From Lepidodermella squamata (taxonomy: Eukaryota > Gastrotricha): DNA of 64,000 nucleotides. The stretch is from positions 4,092,001 through 4,156,000 of the forward strand of contig JBLDXI010000009.1 of assembly GCA_047495785.1 (NCBI GenBank), given 5' to 3'. Below, piece by piece: positions 11,882 through 23,600 of the stretch; the first letter of the stretch is position 1; the number at the start of each line of letters is the position of its first letter. Under the pieces are notes generated by a model. The model had not been told where the DNA came from. It saw only the letters and a list, made by a program, of their open reading frames with translations, and did no database searches. Both the position numbers and the translations under genes were made by a program.

Positions 11882-13696
11882 TCAAAAGCCGAAAAATAAA
11901 ACTAGGACTAGCATAGTCCCAGACATAATTGTGTAAATAAAGTAAGCTGCAAAAAAGAAACGATTCAGTGTAGCGCCGATTATTTTCCATTCCATCACAC
12001 TTCGGTGTCGGTCTTCCTTCGACTTCATAGATTGAAGAATGGCTTTACTGACTGCGCGTAGGTCTCTAGCGACGGCTATTTCCGCAGGTTTAGACCTCTC
12101 CATCAAAGGAGTCTCAGAACCAGGGCGGTTGTGTGGGCTCAAAAATTGATACTCCTGCTCTGGCTCCAGATGTTGCGGCATTGAGACGCAGAAAAGCTTC
12201 GCGAGACCTCCAACAACAATCTACAAATGCAGAGTACTTGAATTAACCGAAAGTTTCAATTTCAAGGCTTACAATTCGAAGACAGATGGATGGAGGATTG
12301 CGTTTATCCGCCCGGAAATGAACATTGACGACGATGGAGCAAGCAATCGTTGAGATCAATGCCGCGATCATATGATGCAAGTAGAAATACCCTGAAAGAA
12401 TACGTTTTTAATTTGGATTAAGTATTCTTTCAGAAAATCACCTATAAAAGGCAGCCATTCGAATGAGAGAGAGAGAGTTTCACCCAAGCTCAACAGCAAA
12501 CAGAGAAATCCGACGAAAGTCCCAGCCCCTATGAGGCTTTTTGCAGTAGATTCCGGCGGTAAGATGAACATGGACATTGCCAGAATCGGTAGAAGCAGCG
12601 CCGGTAATACCTTTGTGAACGAATGCTTGTTGTATAAATGCTTCAGTTCTGCAAAACGTGATTTACATTCTCGAAGCGAAAATTAATTAAGGTAGGCCTT
12701 ACTCAAAGTGTAAATGACGTCCGGATATAAAAGGCTCGATTTTGTTACACGATTCAGCGTGATGGCCCATTCATTCGCTTGGACGGCGTTGAGATTGCTG
12801 ATATCCATCGACTCCACGTTGTCTTTAAGAACTAATTCAACTTCGCTGCTACGATAAGACCATGTGGTGAATTTGAAGAAGCAGGTGTACTCATTGTAAG
12901 CTAGTTAAAAATTCAACTGAAAGATGATCAAAGGCACTGTAAGGAGAAATTTGCATACGAAAATTCCTCGAATCCGTTTTGCACGATGCTCGCAGTGTTT
13001 CAGGAAAAACCCAAGTTACATTACCATCCGATGTAACAGTCAGAGGAACTTGGCCAAGAGTCTCGGTTCTACCCGCTCTGGAAGTATTTGTTTTCGAAGG
13101 ATTAATTAATGACATGTTTTGATTACTTATCAGTCAGACAGGTTACGTCGGGTGTCCTAGGAAGGAAATTCGAATAAATAACGAAACTAAAATGGTCTTC
13201 AATTTACCATATCTTCTCAGCAGGCAATCGTATCTCTGCAATCCCATCGGAATCATTGGAGCTCCATACCATCAAAGGATCATTCCATTTCTGTTAAGCA
13301 AATATTACAAGGCTATTCAAAAATAAAAAAATATGCTCTAACCATGTGGCGCCAGGCATTGACCTCCAGCGCTTGATGTCGCTCATCAAGATTTAATATT
13401 TTTGTCAACCATATGCCTATCTCAATTACAACTTTCGAGCCTCTGTGTTGATGCGTTACGTCATAAATTAGGAGTTCGGCTTTATTTTCGTTTTTTACCT
13501 ATCTTTAACAGGGCGGCTCTCTTTGGAATAGTTGTTGGTTAGGAAATTAATCAGTCGTTGATCCTCGAGTGTTTCGCCATTTTTCCCTAATTTCAAACCG
13601 TTCATAAATTTAAAGTGAATAACGCAAAAACGTACCCAGGCAGCAATTTCTCATGCATAGCGAATATAAAATGAATAGTGTTACAAGGCTCACCAT
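11882..13696 (-). CDS. Nicotinic-like non-alpha channel subunit, array gene 4
   Basis: Exon 1 (13696-13636) encodes a signal peptide. The extracellular part includes VVIEIGIWLTKILNLDERH, KWNDPLMVWSSNDSDG, GNVTWVFPETLRASC and an intact Cys-loop (C-x13-C, second Cys in EYTCFFKFTTWSYR). Loop C has no cysteines (SSLLYPDVIYTL), so it is a non-alpha or structural subunit. The pore entry is FILPPESTAKSL: T-A-K with Leu, not His, at the next pore-facing 2' position, which separates it from the other three. A long cytoplasmic loop and TM4 (LNRFFFAAYFIYTIMSGTML) end at 11882. As the 5'-most gene in transcriptional order and the most different at TM2, it may be an obligate partner of the alpha-type genes; that is inference. 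Confidence 0.83.
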
Positions 13697-14079
13697 TGCA
13701 AAGTGCGAAAATCGAGTACCGTGAACGCTCAATTAAACCAAAAAGCTACTATAATGAGCATCGGGGATATCGTTGCCTGCATTGACAGCTGAGTGATCTA
13801 TAGACGCTAGAACGGTGTTGAAAGCTAAATCGCCATGCCTGATAACCATTTCGTAACTGCACAAAAAAGAAAACTGTTATGCTCTACGTATTTACTTATC
13901 AAGAATAAGTTGTTCAGTGCGCTCTGGAGTAATGAAAATCCGGCTCTCTTTTGACGTGTGGAAAAATAAACAATATTATTGGATTTGATGTGATGCATCC
14001 CAGAAAGTAACACTTGGAATTACTCTGATAGATGAAAGATAATATTTTTATTGAACAAAATTGGGATATCTCGAGAAAA
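13697..14079. other. Spacer between channel gene 4 and the alpha-glucosidase
   Basis: It carries the promoter side of channel gene 4 and the short 3' UTR of the glucosidase, whose minus-strand AATAAA at 14047-14052 lies about 28 bases past its stop. Nothing else is seen. Confidence 0.5.
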
Positions 14080-17073
14080 TCAAAAACCTATTTTAATCGA
14101 AAACTCATCGCCAATGTTAGGCTGAATTTTGGTGAACGAAATCGCATAGCTTTGCGAAGTTGCATTGTAAACACCCACTGCTTGCATATTTGGTTTGTTT
14201 GTACACATAACTGTCAGTGATTTGGGTGGCGAAGGTAAGGCGAAAACATTGACAGCACGATATCCCAAGGCCGCGCCTAAATTTGCATCATTCGAGGCGT
14301 GATCGACTGCTGCAGTCAATGTAACATTCGGACCTCCAACGTCTCGATTGAAGGTGTATGAGATCAGCCAATAGTTCCCGGTTTGCAGGGTCCCATCTGA
14401 TTCACCGTCATCCCAAAACAGAGTTCCCGAGGCTTTCCAGTCGCAGCCAGGTAAGACATCAAGCCAAAGCGGCATTTGTCGCCTTTGAACGTTGATGAAA
14501 GATGAAATTAAGCAATTAAATTAATTGAATTAGTCTTACGTAAACTTTGTTGCTACATAATTGCCGTCATTAATATCTTGCATCGGCAGAATCGATCCTC
14601 CTCGTTGTAAATAAGTGGTATCATTGAAGGTAAATTTTTGACCGGATGGATTGTTGCAGATTCCAATAGGCGGCTGATCCGGTCGCATCTTATCCAACCA
14701 AATACCCTGAGGCAAATCAGCTACGACTTGGTTAATAAACTCGTGAACGATTGGGACGACCATGATTGACGCCCCTAACATGAATTTGTCGTCAACATCA
14801 GTAAGAGCTGGGAATTCAAAGAACAGCGGCCTTGCTACGGTGGATCCATCAGCATTGGCCCAATAAAAAAGGGTGTACATATACGGTAGCAAATGATAGC
14901 GATGAGTCATGTAAATTCTCGAAGTCTCAGCTACGTCAGGCCCGAAATAGGCAGGATCTTGGTCGTGGGTATCGAATGTATTGTGATTCCGGCTGAATGG
15001 GTAAAATGCTCCCAGTTGCATCCAACGCTTGCATAATGCAGCGGTTGAATTGAGCATGAATCCACAGATGTCAGGGCCAGTATGGGCTATTCCGAATAGG
15101 GACATTTCTAACATGCCTGTTATAGACCGGCGAAGATCGATCCAGGTTGCGGCGTTATCTCCTAACCAATGAGAAACGATGCGGCCACTGCCTGCGAAAG
15201 TCGATCTGGACAGAACAAAAGGCCTCTTCCCAGGATGGGCCAATTTTAGCGCTTCAACTGTGACGAAACTTTCAGTCCAGCCGTATAGACTATGGACGTC
15301 ATAATGCCGATACTTTCCATTAACGTGTCGCGCTTCCATGCAGATAGTCTTGTCCCCCATTCTCGCAGGTCGAATTATTGGAACATCAAAAATGCTTATA
15401 CTATAAGTTCGGTACGGTGGGTCGTCATACTCGCTTTTCGGGCATTGCAACGCAAAATCTTCCTTGGTGTTGGTGCCGAAATTGGAAGGCTCATTCATAT
15501 CAATCCAAACGCCGTCAAACGGTAAGCGTTTTGAATGCCGAACTAACAGGTCTTGCCAAACCTCAGCAGTTTCTGAGCGGAAGAAATCGGGGAAGGCAGC
15601 ATAACCTTGCGGCCAGACGTGGCCAAACATTACTGAACCATTGGGCCACTTGGTGAAAGTGTCATTTCCCATAAGAAGCTTCCATGGTTCGTAGTTATTT
15701 GTTTGCTCGATAGCGGGATCCTAGAAAAGTTTCTGAAGCTTTGATGTAATCGTAAGGTTTTCAGAACTAACCACAATGATAATGGAACGAAGTCCATGCG
15801 ACTCTCTTTCACTGGAGAAGAAATCCGGTAGCCCCGCAAAATTGACTGGGTCGTAAGTGAAGTCTTTCCGACCATCCATATGATCGATATCAGCATAAAT
15901 TCCATCAAGGGGTATCTTGTACTGACGGGTTCTATTAATTACAACTTGCATGTGCGTCAGATTGTTGTAGCCCCAACGAGACAGTTGGAACCCGAGTGCC
16001 CAATAAGGCGGCATATACGGCCGGCCAACGAATGCAGTATGCTGCCTGATTACATCACCTGCAGTTGGTCCGGTATAGAGGTGGAAGTCGAATATACCTC
16101 CTATAGTCCGAATGACTATGGTACCAGACCCGTTGTAGCCTGGCTGCAAGGCATACTCTGCAAAAATCAAATTATGTGGTGTTATAATTGAATTAGCCGA
16201 CCATACCCATGGCATTCGAGTTCATCAGGAAAACGCCGTGAGAATTTCCGTCGTTTTCGAGGACGAGGTACATAGGATGGACACCATAAAGTGGGAATCC
16301 CAATCCATCTATCGGCAACCCAGGTGGTTGGTCACGAGCAAACATTGGCCATGTCTGATCACCAAAGTCAAAGCAAGCGTGTTTTTAGTCAAGTTTTTAA
16401 TCCATACCTGGTAATTGAACTCATGTTTGAAGTAAGGATGCTCATGCTCCCCGATTCCATATAAATTAGTCGAAGGCAGTTTGGTTGTTATTTGAAGAAA
16501 TCGGTTGGAAAATACAAATCCACCGAGAGACGTGTCAAACAAGACAGTCCCTGAAGATTTTCGAACAATTTTTACTGAAAATGGAGTCTGCTTGATTTGA
16601 ATGTCGAAATCAGCGCTAGCGAGCGATGCGGATTCCGATGGCGTAAAATCCGTCCTGAAAGGAACTTCATAACGCTGCTTACCAGCGTCTTCAAACTTGA
16701 ATTGAAGATGATAATCCTCAAGGATTTTAGCGGTGAATACGACATTCTGAATAGCAGTGTCGAAAATTGTCGCGTTAGAAAGGGGAACCAGAGCGGCATA
16801 GACTGCGAATCCATTGCAATTCGTGCACATGTAAACGCCCTTGTAACCCACAGAATCAGGCGGCATAAAACATGGTGACACCCTGTGGTCACCTCCAGTA
16901 TCAGGGTCGTATGAGCAGCCTCTGCTCACGCATTGCGCCTCAGTAACAGTCCACCTAAAACGAGGACTTCCATTTTGCTCCGGAAAACAGTTGATGCGTG
17001 AAAATATAGGCGGCGATTGAGTGGTAGCAATCGAAAATACGCTAAGTAGTAACCATACCCCTAATTTGTCCAT
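14080..17073 (-). CDS. Secreted trefoil + GH31 alpha-glucosidase (maltase/sucrase-isomaltase/GAA type)
   Basis: Five exons (17073-16408, 16354-16207, 16157-15772, 15720-14540, 14482-14080) join in frame to 927 residues. The signal peptide ([20 protein letters not shown]) is followed by a P-type trefoil domain with six cysteines, then the GH31 N-terminal beta-sandwich ([12 protein letters not shown]) and the catalytic barrel. The nucleophile motif [10 protein letters not shown] and the acid/base motif [10 protein letters not shown] are both intact, as is the HTGPDICGF segment. A C-terminal beta-rich domain ends the protein. I see no TM segment near the C-terminus, so it is probably secreted or lysosomal, hydrolysing terminal alpha-1,4 glucose linkages. 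Four introns of about 50-57 bases are typical for the window. There is no sign of truncation. Confidence 0.93.
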
Positions 17074-17674
17074 GATGTTTCAGTGCATAAAGCTTGTAAA
17101 TGGAGAACGCCATGATATAATTCGGCCATACCTGGGTAAATTTGAGATAAGAGCCTTAGAACAGCGTCCGGTCCCGGAATAAGCTTATCAAGACAGCCGA
17201 ACTTGATTTCACTCGTTTCTTGAACTCAAACAGAAAGGTCAGTCTTAAAGATAACGCACATCAATGTTAAATTTTATTTTCCTTGTATTTGACATCGACA
17301 GCAGAAAAACAATAAAATTATCAGAAATGTTGGCAACAGCTTCGCGAGTATCATGCAAAATAATATCAGATTTTCATTCCGGTTTATTTAGAGTTTACTG
17401 AAATCACGCAAAAATATTATTCACAGCATGCAGGCCCAATAAGGGTTTTGATATAAAGACAACTGGGTTTGTCGGTAAAACTAAAAAAGGAGTTGTATAA
17501 GCTACACATAAAATAAGATATTTAGCATGCGTTTAGAACAGCCAATTCGGAAGACGCACGAAACTCATCATAGCTCATTATTATAAAGCAACAATTTCTG
17601 GACTAAGAAATCAAATAAAAAAAATCACGAATGACGGGAATGAAGAGAGCATTGGAATGATTTGCGTAAGTCAC
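17074..17674. other. Spacer between the glucosidase start and the dynein stop
   Basis: It contains the upstream region of the glucosidase and the 3' UTR of the dynein gene, both minus strand. It is AT-rich, and no gene is seen. Confidence 0.5.
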
Positions 17675-20600
17675 TTAATCATCAAGACTGCAAAGTGCAG
17701 CGACTCCGCGCACTATCCAGTGCCTTGAATCCTGATCAGTCGGGAAACTGATTGCCAGTACGTAGTTTGTGGAATGGCCAGTTGTTGACAAAGTACCACG
17801 GCGCGCCGATGTCTTGTAAACGGGGCAGGTGTAAGATGGTTTTGGCACAATTTCAGAAGCTATGGTCGGTTTCAATAGAATGGTCGGAACTGGGTCGAAC
17901 AGCACTTTCGGCAATGACTCGGCTAATTGCATGGCATTACGATCAAACCTCGCGCCTTCGAGAAAGATTCCGGTAACTAAGGCGCCATCTTCTGGCCTAT
18001 CCAAGCCGCAGGTTGACAACTCAGTCGGACCACATAGGGTGGTTGTAAGGATAAAATCGAACGTCAACTGGTTGATAGGAACCTGGTGGCGACGGGCGTA
18101 GTTCTGCAAAACGCCGGTCAAGAAGGATTGGGTGAAGTAGAAACCTGACAGCCAGAAAACTGGCGGTGGGCCATGCTCAATCCAATCCGAAAAGAATTTA
18201 AGCCTCAATAGCAGGTCAGCGACATAGGATCCCAGGGGCTTCAGAGATGGGTAAGATTTCGAAGCCCATAAGGTAGGCACACGACCAGCGAGTAGGGAGC
18301 CGAAAACTTCGTCGAGCTCAGAAGACATTACCACAAGACCTTTAATAGCCTTGGTCAAGCTTTGCAGGGATGAGCGAACCACCTTTGTCAGGCGATTAAA
18401 TCGGAACAGCTCTTGGCGAAGGACAGTGTTCATCGACTCAAGCCTAACTACAGGGTACTTCTTCATAACAGAAGCTACGTCGAAATCAGCCGGTAGCTTT
18501 GCGATAATATCATTCGCCAAATCGCTGACTGAATCAGCCGCGGATTTCCCGCCGGAACCTGAACCTGAACCAGCTGTTCTAGGCAGGGTGAGCAGAACCC
18601 CGGCGAATAGGTCTCGCGTTTCAGCCGCGTCTTTGGTAATATCTGCGTTATCATGCAGGCCAAAAACCTCAGGGGTTGGATTGAGAGGCAAAGCTCTGAT
18701 GTATTCTACATACGACTGATATGGGCCCTCCTTAGGCGCATAGTAATGGCCGCTTGGCGAGAATCTGTAAGCGTCATTATCGACTACGTCCTTATTGATG
18801 TACAGAGAAAGAATGTTCATCAAAGATCTGCGATCTTTGTCATCAGTTACACGACCACCATAATTACATTCTCCGATGAGATAAGTCAAAGCTGGTAACT
18901 GGAGTTCCTCGTAATCATTCAAGAACATAATAGTTTGCTTCAACGAGATACGTAAATCACTCTCGTTGAATTCGTAAGGGATGTTCCAACCTAATGGTCC
19001 GAACTTACGCCGCTCCTGAACAATGGCGTGGAAGAAGCAAAGACCGAACAACATCTTATGCCAACGAGGGCCGGTTTTACAGCTGTTGAAGAAAGCTGGG
19101 TCGGAAACAGGGTCATTCATGTACGACCGTAAAAGGTTCATTCTCAACCCTTTAGGAGGTTCATTCGTCATTTTCACTCCGTTCTGAAGTACTGATACAG
19201 GGAACTCATCTGACGGGTAGGATGTTAGCCACAACCTGAAATCTGGATGGGTCTTCTCAGGCACGATGACTTCCTCGCAAATGTACTCAAGCTTAGGCAT
19301 CCAAGATGTCGCCAAGTGGCAATTTTGAAGAACTACCCAATGCCCGTTTTGGGTCGCATCTTCAATCAACTTGGCTGCAACTGGACCTTGACCCTGCCCT
19401 AAAGAGATACTGCTCATCTTCGAAGTAGCGTAACCCTTATCAGTCGCAAATCGAAGTAGAGCTGCCATAGGGTCGGCACCAGGCGATAAGACGAAAATCA
19501 GCGGCGAGCAACAATTTGAGTCGGAAAATGAGCCCGGTAAATCGAAGGTAGGAGGTTCGATAAACTGAGGCCCTATCGCCTTAGAAATGAACATTTGAAC
19601 GGCTGGAACCATTTTGTCTGGTCTGAAGCATCTTAGAACCACCAGATGTTGCAAGGGTCCCAAATTATCGAATGGTTTCGGGTATTCTGCTGACTGAGGG
19701 GTGACGTTATCGTAGACACTTCTTCTCCAGGTATCAGGGTCTTTTTCCACAGATTGACGGAAATTAGCTAAACCGAACAAATCTGAAGCTCGGACAATTT
19801 CAGACCAAGATTTGTCGGAAAGCCATTCCTTAGCTGGATTAGGGTGAGGATTGTCTAAGGCCACGCCTCCAGTCAACAAGAATCTCCAAACGCTTTCTTC
19901 AACCTGTTTCCTACCCCTCATGATTCCAACGCAAAGTAGCAGAGAGAAAAGAAGTTTATCCTTCTCGAATAAAGACCTGCAAACATTGCGATAGATCGAT
20001 AGGGTGAAGTGGTCATTCAAAGTGTCAATGCGTGTCTCCAGAACGGCTGATTTTGTCGATTTCTCAATCGACTGATTGTAGAGAGATACGAACCAAATCA
20101 ACGAATACTGGTACATAGGTTCAAGATTCGCTAGATCCGAAATTGTAAAGAATAGCAAGGCTGAATGCCTAGCTACTGGTGTGTAGCCATTTCTAGCGTC
20201 ATCAATCATCTTAGCCGTAGCTGCTGCGATTTCCTCCTTAGCTTGGATTTCCTCGGAAAGGGTCTTGGAGGACGATAACACGTTAATAGCCGTTTCGTCC
20301 TCCAAAATGTTACCCTGGCTCGAGGATAAAACTTCAAGAATCTTGTCTTCAATTTCCTTTAACCGCCTCTTATTCTCAGCTGATTCTACAATCAATTGGT
20401 TCTTCTTCTCCTCAAGTTCTGGCCTTTCCTTAGCGACTACAATGCCAAGTAACTGATCTTCCAAGCCCTGAGGCGTGATCATGAAGTTGATCAAGCACAC
20501 CTTAACAGCCACCTCAGGCAGGTAATGAGGGTTACGAAGCCTGGTGGTAATGTAGAGCCGGAAATCACGTGAATATTCAATCACGTTATCGCCAAACTTG

Positions 20601-23600
20601 ATGTACTCAACACCTTGTTGTTTGAACACGGCTTTAAGGAGGACGGATTCGAGAACTGGGTCCAGCTCTTCGCCAACGTTTTCCATAAGGCAGGGTTGAC
20701 CGAACTGGATACAATTCTCGAGAATTCGGGTGTAGTTAGGATCCGAAAGTTTGACCACTTGCAAATGGTTATTTTTCTCCATGTTTTTGATCCACTTATT
20801 AGCTTGGCCCTAAAAACGAAAAAATAAGAACATGAAAATTGAAAAATCGAAATAAAAATGTTAATTTTACATTGAAAATTCAAATTTAAAATTTTGACAA
20901 TTTGAACAATTGAATTTTGAAATTTCAAAATGTCAAAAATGCATATTTTGAAAATTTTAAATTTCAATAAATTTCAAAAATTGAAATTTTGAACATTTTA
21001 TAATTCCAATTGTAATTTTAGGTTGAATCACTTACTTGAGGGTCGATCATTAGAGGCCACCGGCGGCTGTTCTTGATGACAATGCCATTATCAACACTGA
21101 ACGCATCGACCGGCAAGCCAGCAATATTCCACGACCGAATTTGAACCGCATCTCCCAGCGTCTGGCTAACAGAAAACGGTTCTGAAACCGGAATATTCGC
21201 CGCCGCTGTTTTGCGCTGCCAATCGTGGACGCACTCGTTACGGAAATCGACCGTAAACGCGCCTAAATAGGCAATAACCGCCGCCGAGATCAACACATCG
21301 CCGGTACAGTTCGAATATTTCTCGCCGAGAATTCGCGCCTCTTCCGTCCAACGCGTTTTCTCACCGCCCAAACCACCGATAAGCCGTTCGGCACGGTCTA
21401 GCTTCTTGCGGCAAAGTTCGATTTGCTCCTCCAACTCGGCTTTTTTCGCTGTATTTCGCTCGAATTCAGCGTTCAAATCAGCCAATTTGTCTAGAAGCTG
21501 CTGTAGTACGGCTCGTTTTTCCTGTAATTTAGCCTGAGCCACCTTAAATTCAGCCTCGGCTTTGGCTAATTTCTCCTTTTTCGGGGCAACAACCCTCGCG
21601 ACTTTATCGTAGGTATCCATAGCTCGGACCCACTTGCAAAGACCCTCGCAGGCCGTAGATGCGTTTTTGACGACTTCAGGGTCGAAATCTGGGTTCGGAA
21701 TGAATTTCTGCCGGATTCTTTGGATGAAGGGCGGCGAAATATTGTCCTTGTCATATTGCTTGAGTTTATCCAGCAATTTTACATCGCCGAGTAATTTCAG
21801 CGAAACTGACCAGTAGTCTTCAATCATTTTACCCGAAGCCGGGTCAGGTTTTCGCTCGGGTTTTATACCGAACAGCACGCAAACCGCCTCAAGGACCAAC
21901 TTCACGGTACCAGGTGGGTTTTTCATCGTTTTAACCACGGCAATATCGGCGGGTTTTAGGGTGTTCAAAGCGTTGATAGCCGCTTCTAACGCGGGTATAG
22001 CCTCGGCTAGATCGGCCTCGCATTCGGTTTTGATGGCCTGAGCAGCGGCCGAGGCTTCATTAGCCTCGCGTTCGTCGATGGCGACGATTTCTTTCTTCGC
22101 CTCAACTTCGACCGTATCTTGCTCGATGCGGATCATGAGCGCCTCGGTTGCGCGGCTAGTTTCAACGAGTTGCGGCTGCAGGTCGTGCAACTCGACTTGC
22201 ATAATGGCGATTTGACTCGCGGCAAAATCAAGTTTCTCGAGACCCGTCAGGTACCTAAAAATCAAGAAAAATCAGCTCATAATCCTGAATTCAAAAAATT
22301 TGAAATTTTGAAAAATATATAAAAATTAAAACATTTTTTTTTCAATTTTTAAAAAAATATTAAAAATTTTCATTACAAATGTGAGTCAAAATAATAATAA
22401 TTTTAAAAAATTGCCAAGAAAATTAATTTTCTCATAACTGGGTCATAATTCAATAAATTTGAAATATTTTTACCTTTGTCTCATGGTAGTCAATTCGTTC
22501 CGCTTTCTTCCCAAAAGCGTTTTGAAGGTCATAATCAGTTCCAAATAGCTAGTCGGCGTCACGTAATTTTTGCGACCAAGCGCGCTGTAGTATTTCTCGG
22601 ATAACAGTCGAACCGATTCGTGGAAATACTTGCACAACGACGTGATAGCCTCTCGCTGCGAATCCTCCAGCTCAACGTCCTCGAAAAAGCGATGCGCAAC
22701 CATTTCCAAGGCATCTTCCGGCCACGGTTGGAACCAATCAATTGTACAACAATTAATCAAAGACGGGAACTGGCGAAGTCGATTTCGGAAGGAATCACCG
22801 ATGGGCGACATAGCCAGGACAATGTGCAAATTTCGCCTAACTCGCTCGATGAAGTAGTTGTACAGCGCCATGGGTAAAGCGTCGATTTTACGATTTTCTT
22901 GCTTAGCTGCTTGTTGCATCTTATCGCAAATTTCAGCTCGCTCATCACCTGAAAAAATTCAAAATCAGAAAAATTAAATATTTCAAGGTGTGAATTTGAG
23001 AACAAATTCTAAAAATTTACCGTAAAATGTGTCCCAAAAATAGTGAATTTCAATTTTCAAATTTTCAAATTAAATATTACTCAAATTCCCATGTTTCGAA
23101 TTTTCAAAAAAAAAATGAAAAATTTAATTAAAACTAAAACTCATTCAACTCGTGAAATCTCGTCTCCACTCGCCTAAAGGCTCGCTCCGACTCGATTTCA
23201 CTCGTTTCATTCGTTTTACTCGATCTATATTTCGTGCTACTCGAAAATATAGACTCCTACTCATACTATATCATACAAATATGAAAAGGTTGGGAAATTC
23301 CCGCTCGTTTGCTCACCTGCGAATAAATTCGGCAAATCGCCGGTGTTCAAAATCATGCCAACATCTTCCATGTTCGATTCGTCCTTGATCTGAGTATCAG
23401 CGAAGAAAAACACCGTCGGCCGACCTGTCATACCCGCTTTTCTCAGCAGCCGCTTCATATCTTCCCTCCAGTCGTTTTTCGAGTAAGACTTCGACATTTC
23501 AATCTGGAACAAATCGTAATCAGCCATGAAAGCGGCCAATCTCGCGGCCGACTGCCGGCCCGACCCGCCGACGCCGACAAGTAGAGCATGGCCGTTGTCC

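Noticed and set aside
23140-23280. A CTCG/TTCG-rich stretch in a dynein intron that looked like a short-spacer array
   Set aside because: The motif spacing is irregular and units do not align; CRISPR arrays are not expected in an animal genome. It is low-complexity sequence.
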